Assembly (NCBI RefSeq): GCF_026385505.1
Contig: NZ_JANIDV010000001.1
Coordinates: 496,001 to 560,000, forward strand
Origin: Bombella dulcis
GTDB lineage: Bacteria > Pseudomonadota > Alphaproteobacteria > Acetobacterales > Acetobacteraceae
DNA length: 64,000 nucleotides
Direction of reading: 5' to 3'
The position numbers and the translations under genes are program-made. Below, piece by piece: positions 18,497-26,348 of the stretch. The notes under the pieces are model-generated. The model was not told the origin of the DNA. It did not search any database and worked only from the letters and a program-made list of their open reading frames with translations. The stretch's first letter is position 1, and every line of letters begins with the position of its first letter.

Positions 18497-19381
18497 ATGA
18501 AACTTTTCCACCGCAAGGCACGCACAAAGACCATCAGGCAGCATATCGCTGACTTCGTCCGGGAAGCCGCCAGTCAGGGGAAAACAAATCCTGATTCTCA
18601 GGAATTAGACAGGCAGGAGCGTGCCCTCATCATGAATGTCCTTCGCCTGCGTACCATTACGGCTGATGATGTCATGATTCCCCGAGCTGACATCGTTGCC
18701 ATGCCGGATGATCTTTCCTTTGATGAAGCCTTGGGGCTGATGCGGGAGGAAAACCATTCCCGCATGCCGGTCTATCACAAGGAGCTTGACGACATTATCG
18801 GGATGATCCATGTCAAGGATCTGGTTGCCCATATCGGAACAGATGAGCCCTTCACCCTCCGCTCACTCCTGAGACAACCTATTCTGGTCGCTCCCAGCAT
18901 TCCCGTGCTGGACCTCCAGCTTCAGATGCGGCAACGACGCACTCACATGGCTCTCGTCATCGATGAATATGGCAGCATTGATGGCCTCGTGACCATCGAA
19001 GATCTGATCGAAACCATCGTCGGGGACATTTCAGATGAACATGACGAGCCTGTTACAACCCCCTGGTTCAATCGCCCGGATGGCACGATTGATCTGGATG
19101 CCCGTCTGCCTGTGAAAGAGCTTGAAGAACGGCTTGGCCCCGTTCTGACACGGGAAGAACGGGAGGCCGAGATCGAGACTGTCGGCGGTCTCGTCTTTCA
19201 CCTGGCCGAGCATGTCCCAGCCCGTGATGAAGTTCTTGTCCATCCTAGTGGACTTGAATTCCGTGTCATTGATTCCGATGCTCGCCACATCCTGACCCTG
19301 CGGATGCGTGTACCTCCTCATCTCAGACGCCAGCCTTCCTCTACAGAAGAACAGACATCCTCATCTGACACAGCCTCTTGA
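18497..19381 (+). CDS. ybeX: CBS-pair protein of the CorC/HlyC (YbeX) family
   Basis: The 294-residue cytosolic protein has two CBS repeats (first around MIPRADIVAMPDD, second around DEYGSIDGLVTIEDLIE) and the C-terminal CorC_HlyC domain near VGGLVFHLAEHVPA. No membrane helix is present, unlike longer CNNM-type relatives. The family is tied to magnesium/cobalt efflux and, in E. coli, ribosome metabolism together with ybeY. The frame extends upstream to 18311 inside ybeY, but that part is not family-like. I chose ATG 18497, with AGGAAC 12 bases before it. In enterobacteria lnt often follows; here a DsbA-like gene follows. Confidence 0.9.
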   Translation: MKLFHRKARTKTIRQHIADFVREAASQGKTNPDSQELDRQERALIMNVLRLRTITADDVMIPRADIVAMPDDLSFDEALGLMREENHSRMPVYHKELDDIIGMIHVKDLVAHIGTDEPFTLRSLLRQPILVAPSIPVLDLQLQMRQRRTHMALVIDEYGSIDGLVTIEDLIETIVGDISDEHDEPVTTPWFNRPDGTIDLDARLPVKELEERLGPVLTREEREAEIETVGGLVFHLAEHVPARDEVLVHPSGLEFRVIDSDARHILTLRMRVPPHLRRQPSSTEEQTSSSDTAS

Positions 19382-19464
19382 CGGTAAAGTCTCTCTTGCC
19401 GTTCATGGCTGAATAAACCTGTTAACCACACCTGTTCCACTACATAGTCCAGCAAGGAATCATC

Positions 19465-20115
19465 ATGACAGTTCAGCCCCTCCTCTCACGTCGTCACCTA
19501 CTAACTGGTGGTCCCGCTCTCTTGGCCGCTGGACTGACCGTAAGCAGCCTTGCCTCACATGGAACAGCCCATGCCCAGACACCCGCACCAAAAGATCCAA
19601 GACTGGCCTCACGCATCGTTGGAAATGTGCAGGCCCCGGTACTTGTTCAGGAATGGTTCTCTCTCACCTGTACCCATTGCGCCCATTTTGCGACAGAGAT
19701 ATTCCCAAAGGTGAAGGAACAATTCATCGACACAGGCAAGATCCGCTACCAGTTCCATGACTTCCCACTGGATCAGGTAGCCCTGATTGCCGCCATGGTT
19801 GCCCGCTCTCTCCCGGAAGACCGCTATCTGCCCTTTATTGAATCCCTCTTCTCCCGTCAGATGCAGTGGGCCTTCTCCAACGGTGACCCCGTCGCCCATC
19901 TCAAGCAGGAAGCCGCTCTGGCCGGTATTGCCCCGAGTGAATTCGATAAAATCAGCAAAGACATGGCGTTCGGGCAGGAACTGTACCAACTGACCCAGCA
20001 GGACGGGCAAACCTACGACATCAAGGGTACGCCCTATTTCCGCTTCAACAAGACGCCCTTTGCACAAGACCCTGAAACACTGGAAAAATTTGCCGAACTC
20101 GTCAGCAAAGCCTGA
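19465..20115 (+). CDS. DsbA-family thiol:disulfide protein with twin-arginine-type leader
   Basis: The 216-residue protein begins with SRRHLLTGG (arginines at 9-10) and a hydrophobic stretch ending AHA-Q at about residue 37. This looks like a Tat-type signal peptide, so export in folded form is possible. The mature part is a thioredoxin fold with an active site Cys69-Thr-His-Cys72, and a cis-proline loop near KGTPYFRF. Likely role: disulfide formation or isomerisation in the periplasm; CTHC rather than the classic CPHC may shift its redox potential. It lies 45 bases before smc, the arrangement commonly seen in alphaproteobacteria. Confidence 0.9.
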   Translation: MTVQPLLSRRHLLTGGPALLAAGLTVSSLASHGTAHAQTPAPKDPRLASRIVGNVQAPVLVQEWFSLTCTHCAHFATEIFPKVKEQFIDTGKIRYQFHDFPLDQVALIAAMVARSLPEDRYLPFIESLFSRQMQWAFSNGDPVAHLKQEAALAGIAPSEFDKISKDMAFGQELYQLTQQDGQTYDIKGTPYFRFNKTPFAQDPETLEKFAELVSKA

Positions 20116-20160
20116 TCCTGTCCCTTCTTCTCTTCATCGTTACAGCCTGCACGGGATTCA

Positions 20161-23100
20161 ATGACACAGCACAAAGCGACCACGACCCGCCTTGATATTG
20201 TCGGTTTCAAGAGCTTTGCTGATGAAGTCCATCTGGACATCCTTCCCGGCCTGACAGGAATTGTCGGTCCCAATGGCTGCGGCAAGTCAAATATTGTGGA
20301 AGCCCTGCGCTGGACGATGGGAGAAACATCAGCCCGTGCCCTTCGTGGTGGGGAAAGTGATGACCTAATTTTTGCGGGCACAGGCAATCGGCCTGCCCGC
20401 AATCTGGCCCGTGTCACACTCCACCTCAAGGCCGCCACAGGACTGGCCCCGGTCCCCTTCCAGCAGGCAGACGAACTGGAGATATCCCGTCAGGCAGAGC
20501 GTGGTTCTGGCAGCACCTACCGCATCAACAATCGTGTCATGCGAGCACGGGATGTACAGACCATCTTTGCTGACCTCTCATCAGGTGCCCGCAGTTCATC
20601 CATCATCAGCCAGAATCGTGTCAGCCAGCTGATTGCTTCCAAACCGGAAGAACGCCGCCTTCTCCTGGAAGAAGCTGCCGGGATCACCGGCCTTTATGTC
20701 CGACGGCGTGATGCCGAGCTGAAACTCCGGCAGGCTGAAAGCAATCTGGAACGGGCTGAAGAGCATCACCAGTTACTGGACCAGAAACTCAATATACTCT
20801 CCGCACAGTCTGAACAGGCCCAGCGTTATCGAACGGTCTCCGAAGAGATACGCCAGCATGAAAAATCTCTTCTTGTCCTTCAACACGCCAGAGCTGAACA
20901 GCTGGTTCAGAGCCGTCAGGCCGCACTGGGCAAAGCCAGAGAAGCCCTGAGCAAGAGCGAACAGGCTCTTCAGACAGCGCAAGAGCACGTCACTGCGCAA
21001 ATGAAGAAACGTCAGAAGCAGGAAGAAGAACTGGCAGCCCTGCGCCCCCAAATGGAACAGAGGCGTATTCGCATTGAGGTGGCACAGGCCTCACTCAAGC
21101 ACAGAAAACAGGCCTCCGAAGAGAATGCCCGCCAGCGTGCCCAGCTGGAAGATGATCTGGCTCGGCAGAAAGAAGAACTGGCCCGACTGACCGAACAGCA
21201 GCACACAACAGAACAATTCCTGGAACAGCTCACAGCCCAGCAGGACGTCCTTGCTGCGCAGGCCCCCACCTTGGCCAAGACACTCACAGCTCTGAAAAAG
21301 CAGGAAGCCGACCAGCAGACTGAACATGCTACTCTTTCTGCCAAATATCAGGATGGCACACTTCAGCATGAACGGTTACAGAGCCATCAGCAAGCTCTGT
21401 CCAGACAGATATCTGATGACCGACAGAATCTTGAACGCCTGCAGACCGAATTAAAAACTATTGAACAAGACTGTCTACAGAACACTCCAGCGGACAGCAC
21501 GCACCAGCAGGTGTCAGATAGTCTGGAACAGGCCGCTTCTTACGAACGCCACGCCAAAGAGGCTACTGCTCACTTTCAGGAACAGCGTCTTCTCTGTGAA
21601 CGGACACAGCGTGACCTACAGGACGCACAAAAGCAGCTTCAGCAGCTTCAGCAACGTGAAAAAGAGCTATCCCAGTCTATCATCAGACAGCAGGCCCGCC
21701 TAAAAACCGCTCAGGAACAGGCTCAGCAGATCGGTCAGGAGCTGCTTGATGAAGCAACCAAGGAACAGCTTCAGCAGACTTGCACAAAGATGCAGGAACA
21801 GACTGAGCAAGCAACGCAAACTGAGAAGCAGCTGACCCAGAAACGGGAAAATGCTGAACACACATGGCTGACAGAGAAAGCCGCACAAGAAAAGCAGCAG
21901 CAACGTCGTCTTTTTCTGCAACAGGAACTCGTCCGGCTGGCAGATCAGATAAAAGAACAGCAGGCCCGCCACACCAAAGCGCAAACAGCCCTGGAAGAAG
22001 CCAGAAGCAAAGCCCTTACAGACGAGGAATTACAGACTGCCCAGACCAATCTGGAAAATCTAACAGAACAGGTAAAAAAACGGAGTGAAAGCCTTGTTCA
22101 AATCGAAGAGCAGCACACCGCCCTTCTGAAAAAAGAGCAGGATACACAAGCGGACCTGCAACAGACTGAAACTGCTCTGCTGCGCTGCAAAGGAGAACAT
22201 GAAGGGCTGCAACGCAGCCTACAAAGCAGCCTCCTTTCCATTCCTCACCCCGTCATGGAACGGCTGACCATTCCTGATGAGTTGACCAACGCCGTTGTCA
22301 GTGCCCTGACAGATGGTCTGGAAGCATCACTTCCCCGCAGAGGAGAGACACTCACCAACACACCACGCCAGTGGTACGCCTTACCTCCCTTCACGGAACA
22401 GACAGAACCCCATTCAGCCCTTGCCAGCCTTCCAAATCTGGCAACCCTAATTGAGACCCCAGCCCCGCTGGAGCGTGCATTCCAGGCCATTTTCCTTCTG
22501 GAAAATAATGAGACAGGCCCCTCTCTACAGAAACACCTCCAGCCCGGTCAGTCACTCGTTTCAAAAGATGGTGCCCTATGGCGATGGGATGGCTTCATCC
22601 GTCAGTCCAATACTCCAACGGCTGAAATGATCCGCCTTCAGCAGGCACAGAAACTGAAAAAGACGGAGGCTGCTCTCGAGACGCTAAGCCAGCAGTATGA
22701 GTCTCAGAAGCGGCATGCTCATGAAATCCAGCAGAAGCGTGAATCACTGGAGCAGGCTCTGGCAGAGCAACGTCAGAACCATGAGGTAAGTCGGGACAAA
22801 CAGGCACAGCTCCACCATCAACTGGAAGGCCTGAAGCAGCGACATGCTTTCCAGCAGGAACAACTGACACTCCTCCAGGGTGAAGCGACCACACATGCAG
22901 AACAGCTGGCCCGCACGACAGGGCAGCATGATGAAACTCGCAAAGAACTCGCCACTCTTCCCGAATCAGACAACAGAGTGTCCGAAGCGGCTACCATTCT
23001 TCAGACCCTACGGGAACAGGAACAGGCAGCACGCCAGGCACTCGATTCTGCCCGTGCCCAACTACAGAAAGCCGAAGCTGACCAGCAGCAGGCCCTTTTC

Positions 23101-24708
23101 AGAAATCACTCCCTCGCCACACGGCTGGAAGAGCTGACACAGGCCATCGCCCAGCTTGAACAGGATATGAAAGAGCAGAATATTCAAAAACAAACAATTC
23201 TGGACAGTCAGCAACAGATCAACCTTTCTGCTCTCCAGGCCGATATGGCAAAGGCCCAGTCTGCCCTGCAGCTGGCCCAAAAAGCGGCCACTGACGCAGC
23301 ACAGAAGGCCGATACGATTCGTAAACAGGCCACCACCCAGGAACAGGCCTTCCAGGAACAGACCCGTCTTCTCGCTGGACTACAAGCACGTCGTGATAGC
23401 CTGTCCCAGCAGATACAGGCCCTTAAAGCCATGCTGGAAAATCGTCTGAACGAAGAGTCACGCTGCCAGAAAGACCAGTCTCAGCTCCCTAATACGACTT
23501 CCCTGAAAGAAAAACTTGATCAGGCAACAACTCAACTGGCCAGAACTAGAGAGACCTTACAGCAGGAACAGGCAAAAAATAATGCCCTGACACAGAAATG
23601 TTCCCTCCTGAAAGAACGGCATGAACATTTACAAGCCGATAATCGGAAACAGAGCGAACGCCATGACCAGCTACAGGTCCTCATCGAAGACTTGACCGGA
23701 CGTCATGCCACCCTGCTAAAAGCCTCCTCCGTCCAGACTGATGAGAGCGACGTCTCTCAGCATGAAAAACAGCTCCAGCAGGATATGGAAGCCCTCAGGA
23801 AACTGGAAGCAGACGGGCAGACCCTGGCCACACAGCTTTCCCACATCACAGCTGCCCTACAGGAACAGCAGACCCTGCTGGAGCACCATAAGGAAAGCAA
23901 CAGCCGTTACCGTGAAGATGCCATCCGTCTGAAAGAGCGTGCTGAACAGGCGGAGGAAACACTCTCCCTTCTGCGCCATGATGCCCCATTACCAGAAGAA
24001 GCAGAAGTACCGGAGAGCGTTTCTGCCGAAGCGGAACAGGTCCTGTGCCAATCCCTGAAACGGGCCATCAGACGCCGTGAAGAGATGGGACCGGTCAATC
24101 TATGCGCCGAGGAAGAATTCCAGACAGCACGGCAGGAAGCCGAACGAATCGCCAAGGAGCATCAGGACCTGTCCGCAGCCATCGCCCGACTGCGTGGCGG
24201 GGTCGGGGCCATCAACCGTGAAGGGCGGCAACGCCTCATGGCCGTCTTCGCCGACATTAACGCTCATTTCCAGAAACTCTTTACCCGCATGTTCAACGGT
24301 GGCAAAGCCCATCTACAGATGGTTGGCAATGACGACCCACTGGAAGCAGGACTGGAAATCTTTGCCCAGCCACCGGGCAAGAAACTCTCCACTCTCTCGC
24401 TGCTCTCCGGGGGAGAACAGGCTCTCACGGCCCTGTCCCTCATCTTTGCAGCCTTCCAATGTACCCCTGCTCCCATCTGCGTGCTAGATGAAGTCGACGC
24501 TCCCCTTGACGACGCCAACGTGGAACGTTTCTGCACTCTGATCCGGGACATCACTAAAGAAACAGGTACTCGCTTTCTGGTCATCACCCATCATCAGCTG
24601 ACAATGGCCCACATGGATCGTCTCTACGGCGTCACGATGCAGGAAAGGGGTGTAAGCCGCCTGCTTTCTGTGAATCTCGACGAAAGCATCCGTATGGTAA
24701 ATGGTTGA
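20161..24708 (+). CDS. smc: Chromosome segregation ATPase SMC, extra-long arms
   Basis: SMC condensin core of 1515 residues; family members are usually about 1150-1200. The N-terminal head holds Walker A GPNGCGKSN at about residues 36-44. A coiled coil runs to ~690, followed by a hinge-like globular part at ~694-807 (IPHPVMERL to WRWDGFI), then the returning coil to ~1305. The C-terminal head has the signature LSGGEQALTALSL near 1414 and Walker B CVLDEVDAP near 1440. Both arms are about 490-515 residues, so the extra length is symmetric, as expected for an antiparallel coil. The arms are very rich in Gln and Glu. Partners ScpA and ScpB are not in this window. Confidence 0.95.
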   Translation: MTQHKATTTRLDIVGFKSFADEVHLDILPGLTGIVGPNGCGKSNIVEALRWTMGETSARALRGGESDDLIFAGTGNRPARNLARVTLHLKAATGLAPVPFQQADELEISRQAERGSGSTYRINNRVMRARDVQTIFADLSSGARSSSIISQNRVSQLIASKPEERRLLLEEAAGITGLYVRRRDAELKLRQAESNLERAEEHHQLLDQKLNILSAQSEQAQRYRTVSEEIRQHEKSLLVLQHARAEQLVQSRQAALGKAREALSKSEQALQTAQEHVTAQMKKRQKQEEELAALRPQMEQRRIRIEVAQASLKHRKQASEENARQRAQLEDDLARQKEELARLTEQQHTTEQFLEQLTAQQDVLAAQAPTLAKTLTALKKQEADQQTEHATLSAKYQDGTLQHERLQSHQQALSRQISDDRQNLERLQTELKTIEQDCLQNTPADSTHQQVSDSLEQAASYERHAKEATAHFQEQRLLCERTQRDLQDAQKQLQQLQQREKELSQSIIRQQARLKTAQEQAQQIGQELLDEATKEQLQQTCTKMQEQTEQATQTEKQLTQKRENAEHTWLTEKAAQEKQQQRRLFLQQELVRLADQIKEQQARHTKAQTALEEARSKALTDEELQTAQTNLENLTEQVKKRSESLVQIEEQHTALLKKEQDTQADLQQTETALLRCKGEHEGLQRSLQSSLLSIPHPVMERLTIPDELTNAVVSALTDGLEASLPRRGETLTNTPRQWYALPPFTEQTEPHSALASLPNLATLIETPAPLERAFQAIFLLENNETGPSLQKHLQPGQSLVSKDGALWRWDGFIRQSNTPTAEMIRLQQAQKLKKTEAALETLSQQYESQKRHAHEIQQKRESLEQALAEQRQNHEVSRDKQAQLHHQLEGLKQRHAFQQEQLTLLQGEATTHAEQLARTTGQHDETRKELATLPESDNRVSEAATILQTLREQEQAARQALDSARAQLQKAEADQQQALFRNHSLATRLEELTQAIAQLEQDMKEQNIQKQTILDSQQQINLSALQADMAKAQSALQLAQKAATDAAQKADTIRKQATTQEQAFQEQTRLLAGLQARRDSLSQQIQALKAMLENRLNEESRCQKDQSQLPNTTSLKEKLDQATTQLARTRETLQQEQAKNNALTQKCSLLKERHEHLQADNRKQSERHDQLQVLIEDLTGRHATLLKASSVQTDESDVSQHEKQLQQDMEALRKLEADGQTLATQLSHITAALQEQQTLLEHHKESNSRYREDAIRLKERAEQAEETLSLLRHDAPLPEEAEVPESVSAEAEQVLCQSLKRAIRRREEMGPVNLCAEEEFQTARQEAERIAKEHQDLSAAIARLRGGVGAINREGRQRLMAVFADINAHFQKLFTRMFNGGKAHLQMVGNDDPLEAGLEIFAQPPGKKLSTLSLLSGGEQALTALSLIFAAFQCTPAPICVLDEVDAPLDDANVERFCTLIRDITKETGTRFLVITHHQLTMAHMDRLYGVTMQERGVSRLLSVNLDESIRMVNG

Positions 24709-24777
24709 CCTTCTGCCATTATCATCAGACAATCACTGCCTTTCTTTAAGGCAGCTGGAGGCTGAGTTTCCAAAATC

Positions 24778-25515
24778 GTGAGCGATCGACCTATCTTTTC
24801 AGAACCACGGCTTGACGAATCGGTTTTATCCCATATTCGCAAGCATGGCCTTCGCATTGTGGGAGACGTACACGGTGATCTCAATGCTTTCCGTCATGCC
24901 ATCGCTACGAAACGTTTCGTCATCCAGCTGGGTGATCTCGTCGATCATGGGCCTGATAGTGCCGGCGTTCTGGAAACCATGCTGGACCTGCTGGAAACCC
25001 GCAGGGGCATGTTCGTTCTCGGCAACCACGACCGTAAACTAGGCCGCGCACTGGAGGGACGACGTCTCCGTCGTGATCTCCCTCTGGAGACGACGCTCAG
25101 GCAGATACAGGCCTCCACAGCTGAAGACCTGGCCCGCCGTTCCTATGAGGCCATTGCTCAAGCCCCTGCATGGCAGCGGCTTGGCAACCTGCTTTTCGTG
25201 CATGGAGGCTTTCATACAGCCATGCTGGCCGGACCGCCACCAACAACCGGCCTTGCTGACATGTCTGCCCCTCTGTCCCGCGCCCTGTTTGGCGAAACCA
25301 CCAGCCGCCTTCAACCTGACGGTTACCCAGAGAGACGACTGAGCTGGCTCAACCGTATTCCTGAAGGCATCACTGTCTATGTCGGGCATGACAGACGTTC
25401 CCTTGATGGGCGTCCCCTGCACCGTACGGGCCGCTTGGGCGGAAAAGCTGTCTTTATGGACCTTGGTGCCGGAAAAGGCGGCCATCTTGCATGGATAGAC
25501 CTCAATGACTTCTAA
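24778..25515 (+). CDS. Metallophosphoesterase (calcineurin-like), GTG start
   Basis: The 245-residue product has the three metal-binding blocks of this superfamily: GDVHGD at residues 29-34, GDLVDHGPD at 52-60 and GNHD at 82-85. Later histidines appear in LLFVHGGFH and VYVGHDRR. The arrangement resembles the PrpE/ApaH-like serine/threonine phosphatase or diadenosine tetraphosphatase group, but the substrate is undecided. The start is GTG at 24778. Its last 11 bases overlap the chorismate mutase gene, so they are probably co-translated. Confidence 0.85.
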   Translation: MSDRPIFSEPRLDESVLSHIRKHGLRIVGDVHGDLNAFRHAIATKRFVIQLGDLVDHGPDSAGVLETMLDLLETRRGMFVLGNHDRKLGRALEGRRLRRDLPLETTLRQIQASTAEDLARRSYEAIAQAPAWQRLGNLLFVHGGFHTAMLAGPPPTTGLADMSAPLSRALFGETTSRLQPDGYPERRLSWLNRIPEGITVYVGHDRRSLDGRPLHRTGRLGGKAVFMDLGAGKGGHLAWIDLNDF

Positions 25516-25843
25516 GCCACACACTACACTCTCAGAGCCGACACGGCAGCTAGCCACGCTTCGGCAGCGTATCGACAATATTGACGCAGCACTGATCTAC
25601 ATGCTGGCCGAACGTTTCCGTTGTACAGGCGAAGTAGGAAAACTGAAAGCCTCCTTTCAGCTGCCCGCCTGTGATCCCGTTCGAGAAAAAGAACAGCTGG
25701 CCCGTCTTCATGCTCTGGCGCAGGAGGCTGGACTTGATGCCGTCTTCACGAAAAAGTTTTTTACTTTCCTTGTTGGAGAGGTCATTGCCAGACATGAAGC
25801 TGTTGCTGCCGAACACTGCTCAGAAACAGACACCTCAGCCTGA
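25505..25843 (+). CDS. Chorismate mutase, AroQ type
   Basis: A short (112-residue) all-helical AroQ-class protein that turns chorismate into prephenate, the branch point to phenylalanine and tyrosine. Family residues are seen in LRQRIDNIDAALIYMLAERF, the Lys in EVGKLKA, and the DPVREKEQLARL segment. It is not fused to prephenate dehydratase or DAHP synthase. The upstream pathway enzymes AroC and AroE are encoded elsewhere in the window. Its start lies within the 3' end of the phosphoesterase gene. Confidence 0.9.
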   Translation: MTSKPHTTLSEPTRQLATLRQRIDNIDAALIYMLAERFRCTGEVGKLKASFQLPACDPVREKEQLARLHALAQEAGLDAVFTKKFFTFLVGEVIARHEAVAAEHCSETDTSA

Positions 25844-25931
25844 CAGAAAATAGTCTAATCTGTTCTACCTATCAAAATCATAAATTAACCTTAACTATCT
25901 ATTTTTCCATCCTCCAGAACTGACACCATAG

Positions 25932-25949
25932 TTACTGCATGATTACTGC
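25932..25949 (+). promoter_or_regulatory. Tandem 7-base repeat upstream of sldB
   Basis: TTACTGC occurs at 25932-25938 and 25943-25949, an 11-base period (one DNA turn), ending 18 bases before the sldB GTG. It may be a regulator site; no regulator gene is adjacent. Chance is not excluded. Confidence 0.3.
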
Positions 25950-25967
25950 TAGACTGGAGGTAGCATT

Positions 25968-26348
25968 GTGTCATCATTATCAATTTCCAGACCAAAACTA
26001 GGGCCTGTAAGGCTGGCCATCTGTGCCCTGGCTCTGCTGGTCCTTCTATTCGGACTTTACTTCGTTATTTTCGGTTCATGGCTCATCCTGCTGGGCGGGT
26101 CTTGGTATTACACACCGTGCGGCATTCTGCTCTGCATTTCCGGCGTCTATCTCTTCCGGCAGAACCCGATCGGCGTGTGGAGTTATCTTCTCGCCTGGGC
26201 ACTGACCATTCCCTGGACCATCTATGAGGTTGGCTTTCATTTCTGGGGCTGGCTTCCCCGTCTCTTTGGCCCCACCCTGGTTGCCATTGCCGTTGCCGCC
26301 TGCCTTCCCCGTCTCCTTCGCAACCAGAAAGCAAACTTCAATGCGTAA
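25968..26348 (+). CDS. sldB: Small membrane subunit of PQQ polyol dehydrogenase, GTG start
   Basis: A very hydrophobic 126-residue protein with four or five predicted helices (about 15-37, 40-60, 65-85, 88-115). Length and pattern (LGGSWYYTPCGILL, YEVGFHFWGWLPRLFGPT) match SldB-type subunits and the N-terminal membrane domain of PQQ glucose dehydrogenase. It should anchor the catalytic subunit and lead electrons to ubiquinone in the inner membrane. GTG 25968 has TGGAGG seven bases upstream. Its stop overlaps the sldA start by eight bases. A related glucose or quinate dehydrogenase subunit is the main alternative. Confidence 0.82.
   Translation: MSSLSISRPKLGPVRLAICALALLVLLFGLYFVIFGSWLILLGGSWYYTPCGILLCISGVYLFRQNPIGVWSYLLAWALTIPWTIYEVGFHFWGWLPRLFGPTLVAIAVAACLPRLLRNQKANFNA

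Noticed and set aside
20161..24708. MukB or RecN as alternative to SMC
   Set aside because: Hinge position, LSGGEQ signature and the dsbA neighbour fit SMC; MukB has a different head and RecN is far shorter.
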